Translations under genes and position numbers: made by a program
Origin: Rudanella paleaurantiibacter
GTDB taxonomy: Bacteria > Bacteroidota > Bacteroidia > Cytophagales > Spirosomataceae
Length of the DNA stretch: 64,000 bases
Reading direction: 5' to 3'
Assembly (NCBI RefSeq): GCF_009184635.1
Contig: NZ_WELI01000005.1
Span: forward strand, 186,001 to 250,000
Part shown: in pieces, positions 1-9,287 of the stretch
How positions within the stretch are numbered: the first letter of the stretch is position 1
How the letters are laid out: every line of letters starts with the position of its first letter
Notes under the pieces: model-generated
What the model saw: the letters and a program-made list of their open reading frames with translations, nothing else
Told to the model about the DNA's origin: nothing
The model's database searches: none

Positions 1-143
1 CGGCGGCTTTTTTCAACCGTAATTTCCTGATTTTCTACTTCGCCTTCCCGCTTGGGCGGATTGGGCCGGGGATTCTGAGCCGAGGCCGCCAACGAAAAAC
101 TCAGCAGGGCGAGCGTAACTATGTAGGGTGAATGCGAGGTCAT
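1..143 (-). CDS. Secreted protein, N-terminal part only (runs off left edge)
   Basis: An open frame on the minus strand starts at ATG 143 and continues past base 1, so only 47 residues are visible. They begin with a clear signal peptide (MTSHSPYIVTLALLSFSLAA, cleavage near SAQ) followed by a proline-rich, charged stretch and VENQEITVEKSR. It lies 115 bases downstream of the TPR gene on the same strand and is probably co-transcribed with it. The VE-x-QEI-x-VEK opening is reminiscent of outer-membrane or TonB-linked proteins of Bacteroidota, but this is an impression only; no function can be assigned. Confidence 0.6.
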   Translation of the reverse strand, partial: MTSHSPYIVTLALLSFSLAASAQNPRPNPPKREGEVENQEITVEKSR

Positions 144-258
144 AAGGTAATGGAAGTAGCCCAGCCCGTTGGCTGCCAAAGGATTTTGAATAGGTTAGGG
201 TTCTAAACCGAACGTTTCTCCAAATCCGGTATGGCAAGCCGAACGGGCGGGCGATCTA

Positions 259-3200
259 TCAATTTTTAGACTCCAGAGCGGCCAGTTTTTGCTTAGCTTC
301 AGCCACTACCCGGTCGTCGGATGCGTTTTCGATAATTGAATTGAGTACGGCACGAGCCTGAGCCAGTTCGTTGAGGCCCACGTTGTTATCGGCCACCAGA
401 ATAAACGCCCGGCCTTTCCAGTACTCAAAATCGCCAAACGTTTCGTTGAATTTGAGCAGGGTCGCAATGGACTCTTTGTACTTTTTCTGCCGGTACAAGG
501 CTTCACCGATGAGATAATTCGCTTCGGCTCCGTACACGTCTTTGGCCAGGGCAATGGTCTTTTCAAACTCAGCGGTGGCCGTTTTGTAATCGTTACGGCT
601 CAGGGCAATCTTGCCCAGCATGAGCTGAGCCCGGTTCTGAGCACCCGGCAACACGTTACCTGCCTCGACTACCTCACGGGCGTAGTAAGCGGCCGAGTCG
701 AGCTTAGGCGCAACAAAGTAGGTTTCCATCAGGCCAAGCTTAGCCGCCACCTCTTCGTTTTTGCCGTTGGCACGGTTCAGCACAAACTGATAGTTGCGTA
801 CGGCACGGGCGTAGTTTTTCTGCGCCGTTTCCAGTTCGGCAGCGCGGGTCGCGGCACGGGTCGCGAACTCGGATTTACCATCGGTCAGGATAAGGTTGTA
901 GTACCGAAGCGCATTCGGCACATCTTTGGTCTGGCGGTACGACTCACCCAGGTAATACCGGGCCTCGTTTAGGTTTGGGCTCGACGGGTACTCCTGCATA
1001 AACGCCAGCAACGACTGAATAGCCTGTGCGTATTTCTCGTTGAAATAGATGTTTTTGGCGTTATCGAACTCTACTTTCTCTACATCGGAGCTGCCGGGGT
1101 TTGCTTTTTTGTACTGACCCAGTACGCCCGAAAACTCTTCGGGCCGACCGGCATCATTCAAGGCATTTTGTAAGCCCAACAGAGCACCCTGTGCCTGATC
1201 GGAGCTACCGTACTCGCTCAGGATTCGCCGGTAATCGGCAATGGCCTGATCGTAGGTTTGCAGGTTGCTGTAAGCCGTAGCTCGCTTGAGCAGAGCCGAT
1301 GGAATCAGATAGCTCTGCGGCCGGTCCTGAATAAGCTTGCTGAAACCACGAATCGCCACCTGATACGCTCCCTTCTCAAAATCGACATTGGCAGCCTGGA
1401 AGAGCGCATCGTCAAGAAAGCGTGAACCGGGGTATTGCCGCTGCAACTTATCAAATTCGGCTTTAGCTTCTGTATCCCGACCTACGTAACTCAAAATCAA
1501 CCCTTTCTGATACGTGGCATAGTCACGATCCCCCCGACCACGGGCAATTACCTCATCATAAGCCCGCATCGCTTCGTTGTATTGCTTGGTAGCAAAGAAC
1601 GAATCGGCCATTCGCACCCGAGCATCGTCGACAAGGCCCGCGTCGCCCGCCTGTGCCCCTTTCCCTACGAAATCGCGGAAGTAGGTCAGTGCCCGGCTGT
1701 AATCCTTCTTGTTATAGTAGGCGTAGCCCAGTGCGTACAGGCTTTTGGCCCCCAGCTCACCCGGCGTGCGCGATAGCGAAGCATACATTGGAATAGCCGT
1801 ATCGTATTGTTTCTGCGCCGAGAACGTTTCCGCTTTCCAGAACTGTGCTGATTGACGCAGCTCGGCATCAGCCTGTACACTCAGCGATTTGTCGAAGTTC
1901 TGTAAGGCCTGCGCGTAGCGTTCGGAATTGTAGTCGTTAACGGCCTGATTATAGGTCAGGCGCTGGTACGTAGCGTTGATTTTGGGCGTCCGGCGCTTCA
2001 GCTTTTCAATGTAAGCAATGGCCGCCGGGTAGTTGTTGGAAGCAAAATACGCTTCGCCCAGCAACTCGTTAGCTTCATTTTCAAACGAGCTGTCGGGATA
2101 GCGCTGCAGAAAGGCGTTCAGCTCTTTTACCGCATCAGTCCCGTTGTTCAGATCGAGCTGCACCTTGGCGTGATTAAACTGAGCCTCTTCCTGAATCGGC
2201 TTGCTAAACGTTAGCCGCCCGGCCTGATCGAACGCGGTGAGTGCATAGCTCGGATTCTGGGTTTGCAGGTAGCTAATGCCGAGCGTGAAAGCAGCATACT
2301 GCGCTACGGTATCTTTACCGGTAGCTAACGGTTTAAGCTGGGTAATGGCTTCGTCGTACTTGCCCGTGCGGAACAATGACTGCCCATACCGGAACTTCAC
2401 CGGACCGGGCACTTTGGCCCCTTTAGCAGCCAGGTACTGCTTATAATACGGTATAGCCCGATCAAATTTACCCTGCTGGTAATACACCTCGGCCGTCACA
2501 AGTCCTACATCGCTCAGGTTCGTACCACCCCGCCGGAGCAACGGCTCCGTGTAGGCCAGCAACTGATCGAACTGCCGCTCCCGATAGAGCGACTGAGCAA
2601 TCCAGTTCGGAACTTCGTTCTGATACGTCGGATTCTGCGCAATGCGCTTGAAATCGGCAACAGCCTCGCTAAAGTTATTATTGCGGTAATTGATCACCCC
2701 GGCATAGTACGAGGCCGCGGGGGCATCTTCGGCATCGGGATCGAGCTTGATCTGGTTCAGCAGCGGCAAGGCCCGATTGACATCCTGCGTATTGAAGTAC
2801 GATACAGCCAGGCGGTACTTATTCTTGGCCATTTGAGGCCCTGAAGCATTCTGTCCAACCGCCTTTTCCAGGAAATCAATGGCTTTGGCGTAGTCTTCCC
2901 GCTCGTAGTAGTATTGCCCCAAATCGCCGTAAAGCTGCCCGGCTTTGGGGTGCTGGCTGTGATTTTTCACGAACCGATCCACCAAAACCTCGGAGCCCGG
3001 CTCGTCGAGGTAAAGGCTCGATAAAGCAATGTGGTACTCGGCATCCACTACGTTTTGGTCGGCCGCAACAGCCTCCGACGCGTTTTCGCTTGCTTTTCGG
3101 CGGTCGAGGTATTGCCGGAATTCGTAGCGGGCAGCTCCGTAATTGCTCTTCTCAAACAGCTCAATGCCGTTACGGAAATGATAATCAGATTCAGTATAGC

Positions 3201-3294
3201 TCAGGGTGCGCTGGCCGGCGGCAGGAAGCGCCAAACCGATCCCCGCGAATACCGTGAGCGCGAGAACACCCGCACGGGGTTGGGAGTAGGACAT
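259..3294 (-). CDS. Large secreted tetratricopeptide-repeat protein
   Basis: The product is 1011 residues from ATG 3294, where a signal peptide begins (MSYSQPRAGVLALTVFAGIG, ending at AAGQ). A longer frame to 3417 exists but would put 41 unrelated residues before the signal peptide. Almost the whole mature chain consists of degenerate 34-residue TPR/Sel-like helix pairs, for example YYEREDYAKAIDFLEKAVG and YAQALQNFDKSLSVQADAEL. TPR arrays are protein-interaction scaffolds; in Bacteroidota such secreted arrays are often periplasmic or outer-membrane partners. It is divergent from the M61 peptidase and is followed on its own strand by another secreted protein. The partner is not known. Confidence 0.85.
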   Translation of the reverse strand: MSYSQPRAGVLALTVFAGIGLALPAAGQRTLSYTESDYHFRNGIELFEKSNYGAARYEFRQYLDRRKASENASEAVAADQNVVDAEYHIALSSLYLDEPGSEVLVDRFVKNHSQHPKAGQLYGDLGQYYYEREDYAKAIDFLEKAVGQNASGPQMAKNKYRLAVSYFNTQDVNRALPLLNQIKLDPDAEDAPAASYYAGVINYRNNNFSEAVADFKRIAQNPTYQNEVPNWIAQSLYRERQFDQLLAYTEPLLRRGGTNLSDVGLVTAEVYYQQGKFDRAIPYYKQYLAAKGAKVPGPVKFRYGQSLFRTGKYDEAITQLKPLATGKDTVAQYAAFTLGISYLQTQNPSYALTAFDQAGRLTFSKPIQEEAQFNHAKVQLDLNNGTDAVKELNAFLQRYPDSSFENEANELLGEAYFASNNYPAAIAYIEKLKRRTPKINATYQRLTYNQAVNDYNSERYAQALQNFDKSLSVQADAELRQSAQFWKAETFSAQKQYDTAIPMYASLSRTPGELGAKSLYALGYAYYNKKDYSRALTYFRDFVGKGAQAGDAGLVDDARVRMADSFFATKQYNEAMRAYDEVIARGRGDRDYATYQKGLILSYVGRDTEAKAEFDKLQRQYPGSRFLDDALFQAANVDFEKGAYQVAIRGFSKLIQDRPQSYLIPSALLKRATAYSNLQTYDQAIADYRRILSEYGSSDQAQGALLGLQNALNDAGRPEEFSGVLGQYKKANPGSSDVEKVEFDNAKNIYFNEKYAQAIQSLLAFMQEYPSSPNLNEARYYLGESYRQTKDVPNALRYYNLILTDGKSEFATRAATRAAELETAQKNYARAVRNYQFVLNRANGKNEEVAAKLGLMETYFVAPKLDSAAYYAREVVEAGNVLPGAQNRAQLMLGKIALSRNDYKTATAEFEKTIALAKDVYGAEANYLIGEALYRQKKYKESIATLLKFNETFGDFEYWKGRAFILVADNNVGLNELAQARAVLNSIIENASDDRVVAEAKQKLAALESKN

Positions 3295-3331
3295 AGATAC
3301 CGGAATGGTTGCGTAGGGAGGCAAAGCGTTG

Positions 3332-3368
3332 TACTTTCGCCAACCATTTTTTGCAAAAAACGAAAGTA
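3332..3368. promoter_or_regulatory. Two facing -7 elements between divergent genes
   Basis: The octamer TACTTTCG occurs on the plus strand at 3332-3339 and on the minus strand at 3361-3368. It differs by one base from the Bacteroidota -7 consensus TAnnTTTG. The plus copy would give a leader of roughly 35 bases for the peptidase at 3383, the minus copy a leader of roughly 60 for the TPR gene at 3294. The two promoters would therefore face each other and their transcripts overlap at the 5' ends. No convincing -33 TTTG was found for either. Confidence 0.35.
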
Positions 3369-3382
3369 GTGCCAAAATCCGT

Positions 3383-5248
3383 ATGAAAAATAATTTGCGG
3401 TATTCCTTTTTACTCATGGTATGGGCGGTTTTAGGCTACGGCCCCACCTTTGCCAGCTCTTCATCTTCAGACAACGAAGCTCCGCCTTCCCCCCAAATCA
3501 CCTACACACTTTCGATGCCGCAACCGGCCAATCACTACTTCGAAGTAGAGATGAAGCTGAGTCAGATTGCCGGCCCTGCTAACCTGAAAAAGAACGGGTA
3601 CATCGACCTGAAAATGCCTGTTTGGACCCCCGGCTCGTACCTGATTCGCGAATACGCCAAGAACGTAGAAGATTTTCGGGCTACTGTCGGCGGCAAACCA
3701 GCCCCCGTTGAAAAAATCCGCAAGAACACCTGGCGCATAAGCACCCGCGATGCCGTTGGCGACGATATAACGGTTCGCTACCGGGTGTACGCCTACGAAC
3801 TTACCGTCCGGACCAGTTTCCTCGACGATACGCACGGCTACGTGAACGGCGCGAGCATGTTTCTGTTCAACGACGCCCTCAAAGACCAGCCTTCACGCCT
3901 GGTGATTCAACCCGCCAAGGGCTGGAACAAGGTATCTGTAGCCCTCAAACCGGCGGCTGGTGCGCCGTTTACGTATGAGGTGCCCAACTTCGACCTGCTC
4001 GTTGATTCACCTATCGAAATCGGAAATCACCGCACCTTTACGTTTACAGCCGCTGGCGTACCCCACACCGTTGCTCAGTTTGGCGAGGTCGAGTACAATG
4101 AGCAGAAATTAGCCGCCGATTACAAGCGAGTTTGCGAAACGGCTACTTCAATTTTTGGCGAGCATCCCTGCACTGATTACACATTTATTGTTCACCACAC
4201 CAACGTGGGGGGCGGTGGCCTGGAGCATCAGAACTCAACCAGCCTTCAGACCACCCGCGCGGCCTACGCTACCGAAGCCAGCTATAAAGGATTTCTGACG
4301 CTGGTGGCCCACGAATATTTTCACCTCTGGAACGTGAAACGGCTCCGGCCTATCGCTCTTGGGCCATTCGACTACGAAAACGAAAACTATACCCGCGCCC
4401 TGTGGGAAGCCGAAGGATTCACGTCGTTTTATGAAGACTACATTCTGCGCATGGCCGGTTTCCATACGCCCGAACAATATTTGTCGGTAGTCGCAAGTGA
4501 CATTACCGGCATTGAAAACCAACCGGGCAACCGGGTACAATCGGTAGCTGATGCCAGCTTCGATGCCTGGATCAAGCATTACCGGCCAAACGAAAACTCG
4601 AGCAACAGCACTATTTCGTACTACAGCAAAGGGAGCGTGCTGGCTTCGCTGCTGAACCTGTCAATTCTGGCCAGCACCAACGGCCAGAAAAGCCTTACAG
4701 ACGTGATGCGCCTGCTTTACAACCGCTACTATAAAGAACTCAAGCGTGGTTTCCGCGACGAAGAACTGAAGCAAGCCCTGGAGCAAGTAGGCGGCAAGAA
4801 CCTGGACAGCTTTTTCCAGAAATACGTGTACGGGACCGATGCTATCGATTATGCTCCGTTCTTCGAGCCGGTTGGACTGCGGTTGGTTAATGGATATGCC
4901 AACGCACAGGACGCTTATTTGGGCGTAGCTACCGGGCTAAATCCCACCAATGGCCGCCAAACGGTCACCTCGGTACGGCGTGGTTCTTCGGCCGAAACGG
5001 CCGGTCTGAATGTGGGCGATGAGATTCTGGCTATCGACAGTATTCGGGTCAGTGAAGACGTAAACAAACTGATGGCGAGCTACCGGCCCGGCAACTCGTT
5101 TAAAATGATTGTAAACCGGAGTGGAATTCTGAAAGAACTTAGTGTTACGCTTACCCGGCTTCCACTAGTCACGTATCGGCTGGAACCCCTACCCAACCGA
5201 ACGGAAGCCCAGAGAGCACTGTACAACAAATGGTTACATATTAACTAA
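3383..5248 (+). CDS. M61 family metallopeptidase with C-terminal PDZ domain
   Basis: The 621-residue product starts at ATG 3383, directly before a signal peptide (MKNNLRYSFLLMVWAVLGYG). An N-terminal beta domain precedes the zinc site LVAHEYFHLWNVKR, with HEYFH at residues 310-314, and GFTSFYEDY provides the downstream glutamate ligand. A PDZ domain (LGVATGLNPTNGRQTVTSVR, then AGLNVGDEILAID) fills about residues 505-590. This order matches glycyl-aminopeptidase-type M61 enzymes, which remove N-terminal residues from peptides in the periplasm. A strong hairpin terminator follows the stop. The family call is secure; the substrate is inferred. Confidence 0.92.
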   Translation: MKNNLRYSFLLMVWAVLGYGPTFASSSSSDNEAPPSPQITYTLSMPQPANHYFEVEMKLSQIAGPANLKKNGYIDLKMPVWTPGSYLIREYAKNVEDFRATVGGKPAPVEKIRKNTWRISTRDAVGDDITVRYRVYAYELTVRTSFLDDTHGYVNGASMFLFNDALKDQPSRLVIQPAKGWNKVSVALKPAAGAPFTYEVPNFDLLVDSPIEIGNHRTFTFTAAGVPHTVAQFGEVEYNEQKLAADYKRVCETATSIFGEHPCTDYTFIVHHTNVGGGGLEHQNSTSLQTTRAAYATEASYKGFLTLVAHEYFHLWNVKRLRPIALGPFDYENENYTRALWEAEGFTSFYEDYILRMAGFHTPEQYLSVVASDITGIENQPGNRVQSVADASFDAWIKHYRPNENSSNSTISYYSKGSVLASLLNLSILASTNGQKSLTDVMRLLYNRYYKELKRGFRDEELKQALEQVGGKNLDSFFQKYVYGTDAIDYAPFFEPVGLRLVNGYANAQDAYLGVATGLNPTNGRQTVTSVRRGSSAETAGLNVGDEILAIDSIRVSEDVNKLMASYRPGNSFKMIVNRSGILKELSVTLTRLPLVTYRLEPLPNRTEAQRALYNKWLHIN

Positions 5249-5251
5249 ACT

Positions 5252-5290
5252 AAAGAGGGCCGCTTAACCAATGTTAGGCGGCCCTCTTTC
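5252..5290 (+). terminator. Rho-independent terminator after M61 gene
   Basis: AAAGAGGGCCGC (5252-5263) pairs perfectly with GCGGCCCTCTTT (5278-5289) around a 14-base loop and runs into TTTCTTTG. It starts three bases after the peptidase stop codon. Confidence 0.85.
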
Positions 5291-5632
5291 TTTGAAAAAG
5301 ACTATATTAATCTAATCATACTTCATATTAAAGAAACTAAGTAATACTGCCTGTTTTAATTAAGTATTAACAAGTAAGTACCAAAGTCTACTTACCTGCA
5401 TACCTGTACCTTACCTGTACTAAAATATACTCCGAATACCAGAAATTGGGGTTTATCCCGTTATCTTACTTTGCAAAGACCTCAATGTTTCCATAGATTG
5501 CCTCTAAGTAAGTGGGTTAAAGTCTTTTTAATACTTTAACCGCATTTTAAGTAATTTTCAGTAGCCTTAAATGGTATAATGTTATTTTTGTACCATTAGT
5601 GTAAGTAACCTACCCCATAAAAGAAGTATTTC
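5291..5632 (+). promoter_or_regulatory. AT-rich leader region upstream of sigma factor
   Basis: These 342 bases carry no gene. They are AT-rich and contain repeated short words (ACCTGTAC twice, AAGTA many times, between about 5335 and 5430). TATTTTTG at 5583-5590 matches TAnnTTTG exactly and would place the transcript start about 35 bases before the sigma factor ATG at 5633. A second near match, TACTTTG, lies at 5467-5473. The clustered AAGTA/ACCTGTAC words could be binding sites, for example for autoregulation of the sigma gene; this is a guess. Confidence 0.45.
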
Positions 5633-6178
5633 ATGAAACACTCTGTCAAAGACGAGGAGCTGGTACGCCTGTACCTGCACACTCGTCAGAACGCCTATTT
5701 TGAGCAGCTTTACAAGCGGTACGTTGGCAAAGTTTACCGTCGCTGTTTTTCCCTCACCAAAAACCCCACTCAAGCGGAAGATTTCACGCACGATATCTTC
5801 CTCCGCATCCACTCAGGTCTCAGTCGGTTTCAGGAACGTTCGGCATTTGCCACCTGGCTCTACGCCATCTCGTACAACTACTGTATGGATCAGTTGCGGC
5901 TCACCAACCGAGCTAATCTGATTGAACTCGATGAATCGGCGCACAACCTGCCCGATACCAACGACACCGAACACCTTGAACAGCGGTTGCGTCATTTGTC
6001 GGTGGTGATGGAAAACATGAGTCTGGAAGAAACCATGCTTATCCGACTCAAGTACGAAGACGACCTCGATATTAAAGAGATAGCCCGTCAGTACAACCTG
6101 AAAGACAGTGCGATCAAAATGCGCCTGAAACGCACCCGCGACAAGATTCGTCGCATGTACTTCGAGTATCACGATTAA
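5633..6178 (+). CDS. ECF-type RNA polymerase sigma factor
   Basis: The 181-residue product has the two core sigma-70 regions of the extracytoplasmic-function group. Region 2 is at about residues 20-90 (YFEQLYKRYVGKVYRRCFSL, AEDFTHDIFLRI, FATWLYAISYNYCMDQLR). Region 4 is at about 125-175 and holds the HTH that reads -35 elements (LRLKYEDDLDIKEIARQYNL then SAIKMRLKRTRDKI). No anti-sigma gene is adjacent; the next gene is PhoH, after a terminator. It is monocistronic, preceded by a long AT-rich leader. The regulon cannot be read from the window. Confidence 0.93.
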   Translation: MKHSVKDEELVRLYLHTRQNAYFEQLYKRYVGKVYRRCFSLTKNPTQAEDFTHDIFLRIHSGLSRFQERSAFATWLYAISYNYCMDQLRLTNRANLIELDESAHNLPDTNDTEHLEQRLRHLSVVMENMSLEETMLIRLKYEDDLDIKEIARQYNLKDSAIKMRLKRTRDKIRRMYFEYHD

Positions 6179-6262
6179 CCTTATTCTCTCTTTCCATTTG
6201 ATCTATACCGTTTACATTTCCCTGCCGACGCGTTGGTGACCGGACCAACCCGCCAGTCAACG

Positions 6263-6312
6263 AAACGTCCGTTTACAGAAACCATCTAAGGTCATGTAAA
6301 CGGACGTTTTTA
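6263..6312 (+). terminator. Rho-independent terminator after sigma factor gene
   Basis: AAACGTCCGTTTACA (6263-6277) pairs perfectly with TGTAAACGGACGTTT (6295-6309) and is followed by TTTACG. It lies 85 bases past the stop in an intergenic stretch of 343 bases (6179-6521). The rest of that stretch is AT-rich and otherwise featureless, and presumably carries the phoH promoter. Confidence 0.8.
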
Positions 6313-6521
6313 CGTAGGAAGACCGTTCGTACATCTGGTTCGTAAACTATACAGCCATTTCCTCTGAGCCAAACGAATTGATGGCGAACGAGTTAAAAAT
6401 ATTCCCGTTCCATTCAGGAGTTTTTGACTGTTTTTTTGCCCAAATGTGTTGTTAAGTTAGCTGCTGCGTTTAAATTTATTGGCAGAATCCCCTTTACTCA
6501 CAACAAAATCATTCTATTCGT

Positions 6522-7481
6522 TTGGTCGAAAAAGTAATCACCTTAGACAACGTACCACTGATCGAATTTTTGGGCGTTGAGAACACCAATATCAAGCAGG
6601 TAGCTGCTGCCTTTCCGATGAGCCGCATTATTTCTCGGGGCAACGAAATTCGGATCAAAGGCACTACGCCCGAAATTACCCGCATTTCCGACGTACTGAA
6701 CTCACTGCTGGAGCATTTTCAGAAATACGGCAAACTAACGCATGAGAACGTTGAAACGTACCTAAACGGAGCTAATGCCAAAGGAGAAGGCATCTTGCCC
6801 GTAGACGTTGGCAATGATGAAGACGTGCTGGTGTATGGTACCCGAGGCATTGTGGTGCGGGCCAAAACTGCTAACCAGAAACGACTGGTCGAAGCCGCCA
6901 ATCACCATGACCTTGTGTTTGCCATTGGGCCAGCCGGTACGGGTAAAACCTATACAGCTGTTGCCATTGCCGTACGGGCGCTGAAAAATAAAGAGGTTAA
7001 GAAAATCATCATCACGCGCCCGGCCGTGGAGGCAGGCGAAAACCTCGGTTTTCTGCCCGGCGACCTGAAGGAAAAAATTGACCCATACCTGCGGCCTATT
7101 TACGACGCCCTCGACGATATGATCCCGGCTGAGAAGCTGAAGTATTATACCGAGAATCGGATTATTGAGATTGCCCCGCTTGCCTACATGCGCGGACGAA
7201 CCCTCAACAACGCGTTTATTTTGCTCGATGAAGCCCAGAATACGACCCCGATGCAGATGAAGATGTTTCTGACGCGGATGGGACCTACCTCAAAGGCCAT
7301 CATCACCGGCGACCGCTCGCAGATCGACCTGCCCCAAAAGCAAAAGTCGGGTCTGATCGAATCGGTCGATTTACTCCGTAAAATCAAAGGCATTGCGTTT
7401 GTCGATCTGGATGGTCGGGATGTGGTGCGCCACCGTTTAGTGAAAGAGATTATTGCCGCGTATGAAGAAGCCGGTCAGTAG
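6522..7481 (+). CDS. phoH: PhoH family P-loop ATPase/helicase-like protein
   Basis: The product is 319 residues and begins at TTG 6522; no ATG or GTG lies upstream in frame, and VEKVITLDNVPLIEFLG begins right at the start. An N-terminal KH-like region (residues 1-80) is followed by the PhoH ATPase: Walker A GPAGTGKT at 136-143, ITRPAVEAGENLGFLPGDL, Walker B FILLDEAQN at 232-240 and TGDRSQIDLP. PhoH proteins are cytoplasmic ATPases, often near ybeY/ybeZ, and are linked to RNA handling. The M43 protease gene starts inside its 3' end, so the two may be translationally coupled. Confidence 0.93.
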   Translation: MVEKVITLDNVPLIEFLGVENTNIKQVAAAFPMSRIISRGNEIRIKGTTPEITRISDVLNSLLEHFQKYGKLTHENVETYLNGANAKGEGILPVDVGNDEDVLVYGTRGIVVRAKTANQKRLVEAANHHDLVFAIGPAGTGKTYTAVAIAVRALKNKEVKKIIITRPAVEAGENLGFLPGDLKEKIDPYLRPIYDALDDMIPAEKLKYYTENRIIEIAPLAYMRGRTLNNAFILLDEAQNTTPMQMKMFLTRMGPTSKAIITGDRSQIDLPQKQKSGLIESVDLLRKIKGIAFVDLDGRDVVRHRLVKEIIAAYEEAGQ

Positions 7482-8808
7482 CGTTTTTTTCCGGGTAACA
7501 GCCGGCCTGCTTATGCTGGTCGGCTTTGTTATATCCGCACAAGCCCAAACTACTCCCCACGAGCACACCGATCGGTGCGCTACACCGGCGGTTGAACAAC
7601 TGCTCCGGTTGCGCAACCCGGCCCGTCAGAAACAGGCCGAAGCCCTCGAACGGCTCATTCAGCAACAGCAGCTTACCAGTAAAGCCCGCCAGGCTGACGA
7701 CAACACCATTTACCGGATTCCGGTGGTAGTGCATGTGATTCACAACAACTCGTCGAACTTTGTGGGGGGTACTAATAACCCGAATATCTCCGACGAGCAG
7801 ATTCAATCGCAGATTCGGGTCCTGAACGAAGACTACCGCCGACAGGCCGGAACGAACGGCTTTAATACCAGCCCTATTGGTTCAGACACCGGTGTTGAGT
7901 TCTATCTGGCTAACACCGACCCACAGGGACAGCCCTCTAACGGGATTACCCGGACGTATTACGACAAACAGACCGAGTTCGACGCCTTTTCGTACAATGA
8001 TCTCGTCAAGCTCTCAAACATTGTTTATTGGCCCTCCGACCGGTACCTGAATATCTGGGTAACCCGCCTGTCGGGGCTGACGCTGGGGTATGCTCAAATG
8101 CCTATGGCTGCCGACACCCTCCAGGGGCTCCCGACCGGGGCCGATGTGCCCGACGAGAAAATAGATGGCGTGGTGATTTCCTACGTCGTTTTTGGAGCCA
8201 ATGCCTGCAACGCCCAGTACCGCTCGTACTGCCAGGGCCGCACCACCACGCACGAGGTGGGCCATTGGCTCGGCCTGTTGCATACCAATGGTGATGTTTC
8301 CTGCGGCACCGACCATGTAGCCGATACCCCTCCGGTTGAACAACTTAACCGAGGCACTACCTGCACAACGATGTTTTCGGAGTGTGTACGCGGTCAGCGA
8401 ACGCGCAACCTGACCGAGAACTACATGGATTACTCACCCGATGCGTGCATGAATATGTTCACCCTCGGTCAGCGAGCCCGTATGCGGGCCGTGTTGGCCG
8501 TGAGCCCGCGTCGGCAGAAAATCATTCAGTCGGTGACCAACCCACTCGGCGAAAGTGACCAGCTAAGCGTAGCTATGGTGCCTAACCCGGCCCAGTTCGA
8601 AGCAACCGCCGAAGTACGCTTCCGGGGAGCCAAACCGATTACGGTTGAGCTGCTCGACCTGAATGGTCGCCTTATTCAAACCCGTAATTTTTCAACTACC
8701 ACAAGCACCCGGGTTTCGCTCACGGTTACCAATTTACCCAAAGGCATGTATATTGTTCGGGCAACGGCGGGCGACGAAACGACCGCTACCCGATTGCTTG
8801 TCCATTGA
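7462..8808 (+). CDS. Secreted M43 (pappalysin-like) zinc protease with T9SS sorting domain
   Basis: From ATG 7462 the product is 448 residues; the start lies inside phoH (20-base overlap). A signal peptide ends near AQAQ. The catalytic domain has the metzincin site HEVGHWLGLLH (H264, E265, H268, H274) and a Met-turn region NYMDYSPDACMNMF. A C-terminal domain of about 75 residues (VPNPAQFEATAEVRF, LLDLNGRLIQ, LPKGMYIVRA) is the type A sorting signal of the type IX secretion system, so the protease should be exported across the outer membrane. Family members cleave matrix or peptide substrates; the target here is unknown. Confidence 0.93.
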   Translation: MKKPVSSVFFRVTAGLLMLVGFVISAQAQTTPHEHTDRCATPAVEQLLRLRNPARQKQAEALERLIQQQQLTSKARQADDNTIYRIPVVVHVIHNNSSNFVGGTNNPNISDEQIQSQIRVLNEDYRRQAGTNGFNTSPIGSDTGVEFYLANTDPQGQPSNGITRTYYDKQTEFDAFSYNDLVKLSNIVYWPSDRYLNIWVTRLSGLTLGYAQMPMAADTLQGLPTGADVPDEKIDGVVISYVVFGANACNAQYRSYCQGRTTTHEVGHWLGLLHTNGDVSCGTDHVADTPPVEQLNRGTTCTTMFSECVRGQRTRNLTENYMDYSPDACMNMFTLGQRARMRAVLAVSPRRQKIIQSVTNPLGESDQLSVAMVPNPAQFEATAEVRFRGAKPITVELLDLNGRLIQTRNFSTTTSTRVSLTVTNLPKGMYIVRATAGDETTATRLLVH

Positions 8809-8819
8809 TCAATTGTTTT

Positions 8820-9287
8820 ATGATTACTGTCCGTCATATTTCTACCCCTGCCGACCTTAACCACGCTTTTGCCATTCGGCGAGAGGTATTTGTGGAAGAA
8901 CAAAACGTACCAAGCGAAGAAGAATATGATGAGTTTGAGACAATAAGCCGTCATTTTCTGGCTAGCTACCAGACCCCAGAAGGGACATCGTTCCCCTGCG
9001 GAACCGCCCGCTGGCGCCGTACGGGTAAAGGCATCAAACTCGAACGCTTCGCTGTCCGTAAAGATTTTCGGGGGAAAGGCGTTGGTAAAGCCCTCGTCAA
9101 AGCTGTTCTCGATGATGTGTTTGGCCTACAGCCCGAGCCCATTGAGTCGATCTACCTGCACGCTCAGGTAACCGCCATGCCTCTTTACGAAGGTTTTGGG
9201 TTTAAAGCCGTAGGCCCTATGTTTGAAGAATGTAATATCCAACATTACCGAATGGTACTCCCCAGCTCTGCCTATTCGCACGAATGA
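8820..9287 (+). CDS. GNAT family N-acetyltransferase
   Basis: ATG 8820 gives 155 residues; an in-frame TTG at 8805 is less likely. The acetyl-CoA-binding motif is visible as LERFAVRKDFRGKGVGKALV (about residues 80-99), with R/Q-x-x-G-x-G/A as RGKGVG. The N-terminal RREVFVEEQNVPSEEEYDE and the C-terminal PLYEGFGFKAVGPMFEE are typical of the ElaA/YjcF-like group. It acetylates an unidentified small molecule or protein in the cytoplasm. Its stop overlaps the comEC start (ATGA), so the two are co-translated. Confidence 0.9.
   Translation: MITVRHISTPADLNHAFAIRREVFVEEQNVPSEEEYDEFETISRHFLASYQTPEGTSFPCGTARWRRTGKGIKLERFAVRKDFRGKGVGKALVKAVLDDVFGLQPEPIESIYLHAQVTAMPLYEGFGFKAVGPMFEECNIQHYRMVLPSSAYSHE

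Noticed and set aside
13-237. A 74-codon minus-strand frame at the left edge
   Set aside because: The alternative frame from ATG 143 has a clean signal peptide and continues off the window; the 74-codon frame has no such features.
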